Below, one piece after another: positions 52,718 through 61,900 of a stretch of DNA of 64,000 bases. The notes beneath the pieces were generated by a model. That model saw only the letters and a program-made list of their open reading frames with translations. It was not told where the DNA came from and did no database searches. Each line of letters begins with the position of its first letter. Position 1 is the stretch's first letter. The DNA comes from an uncultured Bacteroidales bacterium (GTDB lineage Bacteria > Bacteroidota > Bacteroidia > Bacteroidales > Muribaculaceae), in contig UQVH01000005.1 in assembly GCA_900544535.1 (NCBI GenBank), positions 62,001 to 126,000 on the forward strand. The letters run 5' to 3'. A program made the position numbers and the translations under genes.

Positions 52718-53986
52718 TTACAATTTTTTTTGCAATCCGGCTATTTCTGCGGCAAAATGCTCTCTCAGAGCGTCTGATGAAAACGAACGTTTCCAGAGTT
52801 CAAAAGCACTGCGTCTGAGAGCGAGGTATGAATCCGGATCGCAGAAATAACCGGCCACGCGATCGGCAATCTCATCGGGAGCCGCATCGGGGGCCACAGT
52901 CACGCCCGCTTCGGGTGTGACTATTTCGGGAACACCGCCGACAGCCGTGGCGATGACCGGGACACCGTAGGAAAGCCCTTCGCATATCGATATCGGAAGC
53001 CCCTCGGAATCGCTGAACAGCAGGAGCCAGTCGATTTTTTCGCTGCGATAAAGGTCGTGGACCCTGCTGTTGGGCAAAGCTCCGCGCAAATCGACTGTCA
53101 GATTCGGAAGCGCCGTGCGCTCCCTGTCACACTGCGACCGCAAGTTCGTCATCTCCGGCCCGTCGCCCACATGAATCCATCTGATTGTCCGGTCCGGATA
53201 ACGCCTGGCAACAGCCGACACGAATCCGAGGTTGCGACCGACGGCCTTTTCGAGTGCGACCCGCGAGACTGAGAGGAATGTCATACATCCGCTGTCAGGA
53301 TCATTTGGACGGGACAGGCTGTCGGGTTCCGGCTTTGACGATCCGAGGTGGCGGACCTTGATACGGTCTTCAAATCCGGGATAAAATCCGTTGAGAGCAG
53401 CCGCACCCGCTTCTGACACGACATAGAGCGCCGATAGATGCTCCAAGGCAAAACGCCGCAGCTCCGGCGGCCGGTTGGGATGAGCATTGTCGTAGACATC
53501 GTAGCCGTGCGCGCGACTGACAACCGTCGCTCCACAGTCTGCTGAGATGCGCGCAAGCGCTACCGTCGGAAAGTCGAACCAGAAGGTATAGAAAAGAGTC
53601 TGCGCGGGGTCAATCTGACGACGCTTCATCCACCGGAGTAACTTGCGGTGCATGTAACTGACATTCATGTAGTAAAAACATTGTCCCGCACAGCGGCGGA
53701 AACCGCGGACGCTGCGGATGATGCGCGGCAATTCACGAAGCACTGACGGACTTGCGAGGAAGCGCAGACGGCTGATGCGGCTGAGCAATGAAAGAGGCTG
53801 GGCGAGCGACAGATCTGCCTCCACCTCCGGACATGGAATATGCTGCCGTTCTCCGCTGTCAAAAACCGGAACCACAATCACCCGATCGAAATTACGTCTC
53901 AGGGCCTCAAGTTCGGGCTCTATGAAAGAACCCTCGGTCACGGACCCTGTCGGATAAACATTGGTAATCAAAACTATTGTTCTCAC
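52718..53986 (-). CDS. GT4-family glycosyltransferase
   Basis: A 422-residue GT-B enzyme. The donor-domain motif is EGLPISICE (Glu-x7-Glu) with YGVPVIATAVGGVPEIV. I start at the GTG 53984-53986, giving MRTIVLITNVYPTG, the usual first strand. A longer in-frame start near 54214 would lie upstream of a strong promoter. The gene precedes the pseudokinase by 52 bp on the same strand, so glycan synthesis is the likely theme of this group. Confidence 0.9.
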   Translation of the reverse strand: MRTIVLITNVYPTGSVTEGSFIEPELEALRRNFDRVIVVPVFDSGERQHIPCPEVEADLSLAQPLSLLSRISRLRFLASPSVLRELPRIIRSVRGFRRCAGQCFYYMNVSYMHRKLLRWMKRRQIDPAQTLFYTFWFDFPTVALARISADCGATVVSRAHGYDVYDNAHPNRPPELRRFALEHLSALYVVSEAGAAALNGFYPGFEDRIKVRHLGSSKPEPDSLSRPNDPDSGCMTFLSVSRVALEKAVGRNLGFVSAVARRYPDRTIRWIHVGDGPEMTNLRSQCDRERTALPNLTVDLRGALPNSRVHDLYRSEKIDWLLLFSDSEGLPISICEGLSYGVPVIATAVGGVPEIVTPEAGVTVAPDAAPDEIADRVAGYFCDPDSYLALRRSAFELWKRSFSSDALREHFAAEIAGLQKKL

Positions 53987-54033
53987 AGATTCACAGCGTT
54001 GAAAAAAATGACTCAGGCAATTCAGACTGATTG

Positions 54034-54065
54034 CAAATTTAAGTATTAAATCGGACAACACCAAA
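54034..54065 (-). promoter_or_regulatory. consensus promoter of the GT4-pseudokinase group
   Basis: TTTG (54062-54065) and TAAATTTG (54034-54041) on the minus strand are 20 bp apart. Transcription should begin near 54028, about 40 bp before the GTG at 53986, which fixes the start and excludes the 54214 start. Confidence 0.75.
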
Positions 54066-54247
54066 ACGGCCCGGAGGCGGAGATGTCCGCGACCGGTCCA
54101 TGAATCGACATTAATAGTGTTCTTATAGTGGCGGTTGGCGCTCCACCAGGTATAGAACTCGCCATCAGGAGCCGCATTGGCCGGGCGGAATATACTGTCG
54201 GCACTGGACATCACATTGCCGCCGGTCGTCTGGTGGGTAATAGCATT
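54066..54247 (-). pseudogene. possible coding remnant upstream of the GT4 gene
   Basis: This part of a 369-bp gap (53987-54355) is open on the minus strand and reads like protein (for example SSADSIFRPANAAPDGEF and then WWSANRHYKNTINVDSW). A TAG at 54248-54250 limits it upstream, and it would run into the GT4 promoter. GC content is like the genes around it. It may be the tail of a lost gene. No family was recognised, and it could be chance. Confidence 0.3.
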
Positions 54248-54355
54248 CTAAGCATAACAGATTGTGTGAGCCAGATTCTTTCAGAAGACATATTCGGCCG
54301 CAAATGTAAACAGTCATTATCTGACAGCCCCATCATTCAATACTCTTTAACAGGT

Positions 54356-55783
54356 TTATTCCGCAGACGCTCCGGGATTCATATAGTAGAGGCGCGAGGT
54401 GGCGCGGGAGGTGGCGGTGTAGAGCCAACGGTAAAATTCGAGGCCCTGCTGGTCAGGGGCTATGCCGCCCATATCGATGAAGACGTTGCGCCACTGCGCT
54501 CCCTGGGCTTTGTGACAGGTGACGGCATAGGCATATTTCACCTGAAGGGCATTGAAATATTCGTCGGTGCGCAGACGGCGCAGGCGGGTCTCATAAGCGA
54601 CGTCTGGGGCGTTGACCTCCGGATCGGCCATGCGGGCCTGTGCGAGCTGTTCCATGCGCTCGCGCGAGAGCGAGGCGCTTTCGTCGGTCAGGGTCTCTAA
54701 GAAGATGCGGCAGTCAACCTCGACATCTCTGTCGGGGAGGCGCAGGGTGACGTTTGCGAAGCGGAAGCCGTATTTCTCCTCTGTGCCGTGGACGCGGCTG
54801 ACCACGGCGACGTCGCCGTTGGCTATAAAGTCGAGTCCCTTGACTTTCGAAGCCCATGTGTAGTTGTTTTTGGCCACTAAAAGGCGCTCGCCTCTGACCA
54901 GCTCCTCCTCGCTGTCGAGGATGCGCGAACGGATGCCGAGGTTGAAGCCTGTGGCGCGGCGGTTGGAACGGGTGATGACGGCAGTCTCCCCCGCCCCGTC
55001 GGTGCGGTAGCAGTCGGCAATGGCGTCGATGACGTCGTCGCCCTCCACGGCCCGGACGTCGTCGTAGCCGTCAATGAAGAGCCGCGGGGCGGGAAGCGGA
55101 TCGAGGAGCATGGCGCGGCGCAGCCATGTGGCGTTGCGCAGGATGCCCGAACGGCGCGACTGACGGACGGTATCGGTCAGCACGGCCCGGCTGACGTGGA
55201 GTCCGAGTGCCTTGAAGGTGGCGGGAAGCATGGCAGGACTCTCTGTGGAGCCGACGGGCGGGAGCTGAGCCACGTCGCCGAGGAGTATGAGGCGGCAGTT
55301 GTCTCCGGTGAAAACGTATTCCACAAGATCCTCTAAGAGGCTTTGGCGCACGAACCCCGCAGAGTCGACCGACGAGGGTGAGTCGGAAATCATCGAGGCT
55401 TCGTCGACGATAAAGACTGCGTCGGCAAGGCTGTTGCGCTGCATGACGGTCATGCCTCCGGAGAGTTCGCCGTGGGCTCCGCGATAGATCTTGCGGTGGA
55501 TTGTGTAGGCAGGATGGCCGGAGTGGGCGCTGAATACTTTCGCCGCCCTTCCGGTAGGGGCAAGCAGCACGACGGGGCGCCCGACTTCCTCCAGAGCCTT
55601 GACCAAAGCGCCCGTGAGCGAGGTTTTGCCGGTTCCGGCATAGCCGTTGACAATGAAAACTGAATCGGAAGGTGTGGAAGCCGAGCAGAAACGCGCCAAA
55701 GCGTCAATGAGCTGGCTCTGCTGCCCATTGGCTTCATAGGGCAGCTTCGCCCTGACAAGATCTGCAAACTCCCCAACGGTCAT
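54356..55783 (-). CDS. RecD-like ATP-dependent DNA helicase
   Basis: A 475-residue superfamily-1 helicase. Walker A is GYAGTGKTS (Lys53), APTGRAAKVF is motif Ia, VFIVDEASM is Walker B, and VTCHKAQGAQW near the C terminus is motif V/VI of the UvrD_C_2 domain. It resembles the AAA helicase domain of RecD2, without the N-terminal helix-hairpin-helix part. It would unwind DNA 5' to 3' in repair. Downstream by 5 bp (upstream in transcription) is the AlbA_2 gene, so the two form an operon. Confidence 0.9.
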   Translation of the reverse strand: MTVGEFADLVRAKLPYEANGQQSQLIDALARFCSASTPSDSVFIVNGYAGTGKTSLTGALVKALEEVGRPVVLLAPTGRAAKVFSAHSGHPAYTIHRKIYRGAHGELSGGMTVMQRNSLADAVFIVDEASMISDSPSSVDSAGFVRQSLLEDLVEYVFTGDNCRLILLGDVAQLPPVGSTESPAMLPATFKALGLHVSRAVLTDTVRQSRRSGILRNATWLRRAMLLDPLPAPRLFIDGYDDVRAVEGDDVIDAIADCYRTDGAGETAVITRSNRRATGFNLGIRSRILDSEEELVRGERLLVAKNNYTWASKVKGLDFIANGDVAVVSRVHGTEEKYGFRFANVTLRLPDRDVEVDCRIFLETLTDESASLSRERMEQLAQARMADPEVNAPDVAYETRLRRLRTDEYFNALQVKYAYAVTCHKAQGAQWRNVFIDMGGIAPDQQGLEFYRWLYTATSRATSRLYYMNPGASAE

Positions 55784-55788
55784 AGATA

Positions 55789-57762
55789 TTATTCCTTTTT
55801 AGAAGCCGATGCCCTATAACGAGGATGCGGATGATGGACAACATCCGGAAACTCACGTTCGATAAAGCCATCTTTCAACAATAGCGGAATTATCTTATCA
55901 ATAAGATAACGTTTCTGACGTCCCACATAGGCACCTATTTCTTCAATTGTACGCCATTCAGAGCAATAAGACACAATCAAATCGCTAAGTTCCAAGAAAG
56001 TAAAACGTTTTTTTGAAGTCGACACCTTTTGGTCGAAGTCGACACCTTTTGAGCCCGAAGTCGACACCTTTTGAGCCGAGGTTCCCACCTTTTGACCGAA
56101 GTCGACACCTTTTGAGCCCGAAGTCCCCACCTTTTGGGCCGAAGTCCCCACCTTTTGGGCCGAAGTTCCCACCTTTTGAGCCGAAGTTCCCACCTTTTGA
56201 GCCGAAGTTCCCACCTTTTGGGCCGAGGTCCCCACCTTTTGGGTCAAGGTTCCTTCATAAACGTCCGCAAGCTTATATACAGTACCACGACCATAGCCCA
56301 TTGATGTCAGAATACCAAGCCGACACATACGTTTCAACATTTCAGTAATATCAGCCTTGTGCATACTCAGAGACTGCCGTAACCTCTCATTTGAGATTTC
56401 ACGTTCCGTAAGAGCCAACGCAGCGGCGAGATACATGTTATTATCACATTTTTCCATTCTGTCGCCATAGCGTCTGAGCAATTCATCCCGGATTTCTTCA
56501 TGTATCAATGAGTGCATGGACAACGAAATCACGACTCTATCAGGCTGGCTGTTTTCGACAAGCATCGGACTGACCCAACCATTCTTTTTCCATCCCTCCA
56601 TTATCTTATCGCCCCCACTGCCGGCCTTATCTGCCGGTCCAAGCATCATGAACATGGTCTGAAGCGACAGATTTCGGCACTGGCTTATACCACCTGCAAA
56701 AAACTGGCGACGTGAAACCAGCAGAGTGCCCGGATTGGAAAATTCAAATTTACCTTTTGAATAGGTTATGATTAAAGATGTCTCCGCCGTATAATCGGCA
56801 TGGACACATAGATTTATAAAAGCCTCTCTTATAGCGACATGAGCGGGAGACTCATCAATCCGCAGGTTGTCCTTAAGAACAAACGGTTTGGGGAGATAGC
56901 TCTGAATCACCGGCAACGTCCTGCGGTAGAACTGGAAAAGGTTCGGTTCCCAGTTTCCATCAGGATAAATACGGTTGCTCCAGCGGGCGCCCAAAGAATC
57001 ATCCATTTCACGATAATCAGGGAAATAGGACGGCAGACATTCAGGGTCCGTTATCGACCGATACTTTCCAAACATCAGGATACCCGCCACCGTGAAGCCT
57101 TCCTTTCCGGTCTGACGGTCTTTTCTGTAAGCTCCCAGCCGTTTCAAAAAATCCATGTCACTCAAAGCACCCCAGGCATGGTCAGGCTTTGAGATACTGA
57201 AAAGCTGACGATATTGCAGCAATGACTCTTTGTCAATATCGTCTTCAAAACTGTAATTGTCCAGGATTCTCTGGTCGGACGAATAGAGCAGATTCGCATC
57301 GGAAAACATCCGTCGCACCTCACGTCGGCTGCACTTATAATCGCCTTCAAAATTGCGCTTGAAAGTACCTTCATAGGGGTCAAGTCCCTGATAGACCGGG
57401 CGCATATCCCTTTCAGCCCGCGGCACATTGATCACGAGGAGTCTACAACCCTTGTAATCCAGGACTTCAACATCTCCCGACTTAAGCAACGAGACATTTA
57501 CAATCCCCTTGTTATTGACTCCTGACCAAAAATCCTTTTTATATTTCTCAATCAGGTCATCCGAAAGCCCATCTATATAAAACTCACCGTTTTTCTCCCT
57601 TACACCCAATACAATAATCCCACCATCCGTATTGGCGAATGAGCTATATGTCTCCCAGATGCTCCCAGGAAATCCTCCCGCTGCACTTTTGAACTCAACA
57701 TCATCAGACTCTCTATTTTTAACCAGATCGTCAACAAAGAGATTCACGTTAATCTTTTTCAT
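55789..57762 (-). CDS. AlbA_2/Schlafen-type ATP-binding protein with a tandem-repeat linker
   Basis: A 657-residue protein. The AlbA_2 domain spans about 15-150 (SDDVEFKSAAGGFPGSIWE, FANTDGGIIVLGVREKNG). A RecG/HATPase_c_4-type region follows with AIREAFINLCVHADY and the ATP-lid-like ADKAGSGGDKIMEG near 400. Next come a winged helix (about 425-500), a repeat linker of 11 heptads (about 506-582; QKVGTSA type) and a C-terminal winged helix. Related proteins are often near restriction or defence genes and are thought to regulate transcription or act on nucleic acids. The repeat is described separately. Confidence 0.85.
   Translation of the reverse strand: MKKINVNLFVDDLVKNRESDDVEFKSAAGGFPGSIWETYSSFANTDGGIIVLGVREKNGEFYIDGLSDDLIEKYKKDFWSGVNNKGIVNVSLLKSGDVEVLDYKGCRLLVINVPRAERDMRPVYQGLDPYEGTFKRNFEGDYKCSRREVRRMFSDANLLYSSDQRILDNYSFEDDIDKESLLQYRQLFSISKPDHAWGALSDMDFLKRLGAYRKDRQTGKEGFTVAGILMFGKYRSITDPECLPSYFPDYREMDDSLGARWSNRIYPDGNWEPNLFQFYRRTLPVIQSYLPKPFVLKDNLRIDESPAHVAIREAFINLCVHADYTAETSLIITYSKGKFEFSNPGTLLVSRRQFFAGGISQCRNLSLQTMFMMLGPADKAGSGGDKIMEGWKKNGWVSPMLVENSQPDRVVISLSMHSLIHEEIRDELLRRYGDRMEKCDNNMYLAAALALTEREISNERLRQSLSMHKADITEMLKRMCRLGILTSMGYGRGTVYKLADVYEGTLTQKVGTSAQKVGTSAQKVGTSAQKVGTSAQKVGTSAQKVGTSGSKGVDFGQKVGTSAQKVSTSGSKGVDFDQKVSTSKKRFTFLELSDLIVSYCSEWRTIEEIGAYVGRQKRYLIDKIIPLLLKDGFIEREFPDVVHHPHPRYRASASKKE
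56015..56245. repeat. 11-unit tandem array of about 21 bp inside the AlbA_2 gene
   Basis: Eleven units run without gaps: 20, 22, 21, 20, 22 and then six of 21 bp. Every unit contains CACCTTTTG. In the gene's frame the 21-bp units give QKVGTSA or QKVSTSG. The two 22-bp units put the next unit in another frame, which reads SKGVDFG, and each is followed or preceded by a 20-bp unit that restores frame. The array totals 231 bp, a multiple of three. Confidence 0.95.
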
Positions 57763-57785
57763 AGGCGGGAGGGTTTAGGATAATG

Positions 57786-57793
57786 CAAAGATA
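57786..57793 (-). promoter_or_regulatory. candidate -7 box of the AlbA_2-helicase operon
   Basis: TATCTTTG on the minus strand fits TAnnTTTG and lies 24 bp before the start at 57762. No matching -33 box was found. Confidence 0.4.
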
Positions 57794-57855
57794 GACAAAA
57801 AAATCGAATATCATGACGGCCGGATGATTTCGCGACCGGAGAGGATCGGAAAACG

Positions 57856-57891
57856 AGCGTGGCGGAATCCGGTGAGGGAGTCCGCCACGCT
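57856..57891. terminator. hairpin after the surface lipoprotein gene
   Basis: AGCGTGGCGGA (57856-57866) pairs perfectly with TCCGCCACGCT (57881-57891). On the plus strand a TTTTTT run follows six bases later; on the minus strand a short TTTT follows. It lies 38 bp beyond the lipoprotein stop and is probably its terminator, possibly bidirectional. Confidence 0.7.
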
Positions 57892-57929
57892 GAGTGGTTT
57901 TTTAAATTAAAATATGTATGTCAGATATA

Positions 57930-58757
57930 TTATTTTGAAGGAGAAAAGGTAAATGTCACTTTGGCTGCCACTCCGTCTTCCTCCTCTTCATATTCTTCCG
58001 AGACTACCAAATCAGAACCTTTTAAGGAAACAGTCATTACTCCGGCATCGTCCCATGTTCCCGACCATCGATAGCCTACCAGACCTTCTTTTTCATCAAT
58101 CCAGCGCCAATAAGCAATATCGGCCTCCATGTTTTCATTGTATCGCGCATAGGTACCGAATTCCGAGATTTCCACCTTATAAGGCACAGCTGCCTGCTCC
58201 ACATATTGCAATCCGCTCACATTGTTGGCCGGAGCAGTCTTATCATAGACTTTTTTCCCGCCGGACCAAATCTCCATCCTTACACTCTTTGTCTTCCACA
58301 GCCTGCAGAGAGATTTCGAAAAATCACTGAGGTTCGGAACCTGGGTCTTAAGCGCGGAATGAGTTTCAGAACCCGATGACGTGGTAATAGTCATAAGAAC
58401 TGAATTTGAACCGGACGACTCAACAACTATCGTTCCAAAATCCTTGAGATTATAATGGTTATCGCCGCTCATGGTATAAGTACCGGCATAAACTCCGTCG
58501 GATTCAGCACGGGGCACAGAATAACTTTCATAATCATCTATCCCTGCCTGATCTGTGATAATGATATAATTGCCACTTGCCGTGAACTCCACAGAGCGAT
58601 AGGGGCTACCGGAGGTCATCTCATATTTCGCACTTGCGCTTTCATACGGAAGGTCTGGAGAACTACCGTTCTTGTTGTCATCATCACTGCAAGAAATAAG
58701 CGTAAAACCGAAGCATACCGCAACAGGGAGCGCCATCGAATATAACAATTTTTTCAT
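57930..58757 (-). CDS. uncharacterised surface lipoprotein
   Basis: A 275-residue protein with a lipoprotein signal (VAVCFGFTLISC, Cys23) followed by SDDDNKN, an acidic stretch like Bacteroidota surface-export signals. The mature part is beta-rich, with a lipocalin-like feel (YAGTYTMSGDNHYNLKDFG and VAKVTFTFSPS at the end). No enzymatic motif is visible. It has its own terminator and a candidate -7 box TACCTTTG (58810-58817) and is not linked to its neighbours. Confidence 0.75.
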   Translation of the reverse strand: MKKLLYSMALPVAVCFGFTLISCSDDDNKNGSSPDLPYESASAKYEMTSGSPYRSVEFTASGNYIIITDQAGIDDYESYSVPRAESDGVYAGTYTMSGDNHYNLKDFGTIVVESSGSNSVLMTITTSSGSETHSALKTQVPNLSDFSKSLCRLWKTKSVRMEIWSGGKKVYDKTAPANNVSGLQYVEQAAVPYKVEISEFGTYARYNENMEADIAYWRWIDEKEGLVGYRWSGTWDDAGVMTVSLKGSDLVVSEEYEEEEDGVAAKVTFTFSPSK

Positions 58758-58903
58758 AGCTAAAATTGTGTGTAAAATTTATGTTATGTACGTTGTTTAT
58801 AATCGTTTGCAAAGGTATACATAAGTTAAGAAATCATCCCCCTCCGAAGGTTAAACTGCGTTAATACAGTAAATTTTCATTAAATCATGTGCGCATATAC
58901 AAA

Positions 58904-58938
58904 CGTCCCCCTGAAACCGGAATGGTTCCAAGGGGACG
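58904..58938 (-). terminator. hairpin after nifJ
   Basis: CGTCCCC (58904-58910) pairs with GGGGACG (58932-58938), and an inner ACC/GGT extends the fold. It lies 60 bp past the nifJ stop. The T-run beyond it is poor, so confidence is moderate. Confidence 0.55.
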
Positions 58939-58997
58939 GATGGTTATTTCAGGGGGCGGACCGGAGTCTCACCCTCTCGAAGTGACGTTTTTTCCGA

Positions 58998-61900
58998 TTA
59001 CTTCACCTCAGGTGCGGGCTCAACACCCCACTGCTGCTGTGCGAGACGGCGGTAGTTGTTGTAGCGCCACTGAGCGTTGGCTTTGGCTGCTGCGAAGAGG
59101 TCGGCGGCTTCTGCGGGATACTGCTTCATTACGGATGCGTAACGAACCTCACCCTTGAGGAAGTCTTCGAACTTATCCCACTGCGGTTCTTTCGAATCGA
59201 GAGAGAAGGGGTTCTTGCCTTCTTCTTCGAGAGCGGGATTGTAGCGCCAGAGGTGCCAGTAGCCGCATTCAACAGCCTTGGCCTGCTCTTCCTGAGCGTG
59301 GCCCATGCCGGCGCGGATACCGTGGTTGATACAGGGCGAGTAAGCGATTACGAGCGAAGGACCGTCGTAAGCCTCAGCCTCGCGGAGTGCCTTGAGGGTC
59401 TGGGCGTTGTCGGCACCCATGGCAACCTGAGCGACGTAAACGTAGCCGTAGGTCGATGCGATGAGACCGAGGTCTTTCTTGCGGATGCGCTTTCCTGAAG
59501 CGGCGAATTTGGCGATGGCGCCGAGCGGAGTAGCCTTTGAAGACTGGCCGCCGGTGTTGGAGTAAACCTCGGTGTCGAGCACGAGAACGTTGACGTTCTT
59601 GTTGCTTGCGAGCACGTGGTCGAGACCGCCGAAGCCGATGTCGTAAGCGGCGCCGTCGCCGGCGATGATCCACTGTGAACGCTTGGCGATGTGTTCCTTG
59701 TTGGCGAGGATGCCCTTGCAGACGTCACATCCGCAGGCTTCGCAGAGAGGAACGATCTTTTCAGCAACTTCCGAGGTAACGGCGAAATCGCTGCGGTTTG
59801 CGAGCCACTTGGCGGCGAGCTCCTTGATTTCGGCGCCGCAGGTGGGGCAGTCGATTGCCTGCTGCATGAGACCTGCGATGCGGCCCTGGAGTTTCTCGTG
59901 AGCGAGAGTCATGCCGAGACCGAATTCAGCGAAGTCTTCGAAGAGCGAGTTGGCCCATGCTACACCCTGACCCTTGGCGTTGGTGGTGTAAGGAGTCGAG
60001 GGAACGGAGCCTGAGTAGATTGAAGAACAGCCGGTTGCGTTGGCCACGATTTCGTGGTCGCCGTAGAGCTGGGAGATGAGTTTCACATAGGGAGTTTCGC
60101 CGCAGCCTGAGCAAGCACCGGAGAATTCGAAGAGCGGAGTTGCGAACTGAGAGTTCTTGACATTGCTCTTGATGTCGACGAGATCCTGCTTGGAAGCGAC
60201 TTCCTTGACGCAGTAGTCCCATTCTTTCTGCACGTCGAGCTGGGTTTCGAGAGGCTTCATTTCGAGAGCCTTAACGCCCTTCTTGCCGGGGCAGACGAGA
60301 ACGCAGTTGCCGCAGCCGAGACAGTCGAGGACGTCGACGCTCTGGAGGAAGCGCATACCGGTGAACTGCTTGCCGATGGCGGGGATTGTCTTGTCGTCGC
60401 CGAAGGGAGCGGCAGCCATTTCCTTTTCGTCGAGGACGAAGGGACGGATGGCGGCGTGGGGGCAGACGAAAGCACACTTGTTACACTGGATACAGTTTTC
60501 TTCGAGCCATTCGGGGACGAAGGCTGCGACACCACGCTTTTCGTAAGCTGCGGTGCCCTGTTCCCAGGTACCGTCTTCGCGGCCAACGAATGCGCTGACC
60601 TTGAGGAGGTCACCGTCCTGTGCGTTGATCGGACGAACGATGTTGTTGATGAATTCGGGATCGTTGTTGGCAACGGCTGCTTCCTCGGTGAGGCTGCTCC
60701 ATGCCTTGTCGACGGGGAGCTGCTTGTATTCGCCGCCGCGGTCTACTGCGGCATAGTTCTTGTCGACAACGTCCTGACCCTTCTTGCCGTAGCTCTTGAC
60801 GATGAATTTCTTCATCTGCTCGACGGCGAGATCAACGGGGATCACTTCGGTGATGCGGAAGAATGCGCTCTGGAGGATGGTGTTGGTGCGGTTGCCCAGA
60901 CCGATTTCCTGAGCGATCTTGGTTGCGTTGATGTAGTAGACAGTGATGTCGTTGTCAGCGAAATATTTCTTGATTTTGTTGGGGAGATTCTTGGCGAGTT
61001 CCTCACCTTCCCAGATGGTGTTGAGGAGGAATGTGCCGCCCTTGCGGAGACCGCGGGTAACGTCGTACATGTGGAGGTAAGCCTGCACGTGGCATGCAAC
61101 GAAGTTAGGAGTGGTCACCAGGTAGGTCGAACGAATAGGCTCGTCGCCGAAACGGAGGTGAGAGCAGGTGAAGCCGCCTGACTTTTTGGAGTCGTAGGCG
61201 AAGTAAGCCTGGCAATATTTATTGGTGTTGTCGCCGATGATCTTCACCGAGTTCTTGTTGGCACCTACTGTACCGTCGGCACCGAGGCCGTAGAACTTGG
61301 CTTCGAAAGTGCCTTCGCCGCCGAGTGCGATCTCTTCCTTCTGGGGAAGCGAAGTGAAGGTGACGTCGTCTACGATGCCCACGGTGAAGTGGTTCTTCGG
61401 GGTGGGAAGGGCGAGGTTTTCGAACACTGCGAGGATCTGGGCGGGAGTGGTGTCCTTGGAAGCGAGACCGTAGCGGCCGCCGACGATAACGGGAGCGTCA
61501 GCCTGACCGTAGAAGCAGTCCTTGACGTCGAGATAGAGGGGCTCGCCGTTTGCTCCGGGTTCCTTGGTGCGGTCAAGCACGGCGATGCGCTTTGCGGTCT
61601 TGGGGACAGCTGCGAGGAAGTGCTTTGCAGAGAAGGGACGATAGAGGTGAACGGAAACGAGACCTACCTTTTCGCCGTTGGCGCGGAGGTGGTCGATGGC
61701 TTCCTGAGCGGCCTGGGTAACAGAACCCATGGCGATGATGACGCGCTCAGCTTCGGGATCGCCGTAGTAGTTGAAGAGACCGTATTCACGACCGGTGATA
61801 CGGGTGATTTCCTTCATGTATTCCTCGACAATTTCGGGAACGCGATTATAATATTCGTTGCTGGCTTCACGGTGCTGGAAGAAAACGTCGCCGTTTTCAG

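Noticed and set aside
56013..56348. Pro/Phe-rich plus-strand frame across the repeat array
   Set aside because: It is only the reverse reading of the tandem repeat inside the AlbA_2 gene.
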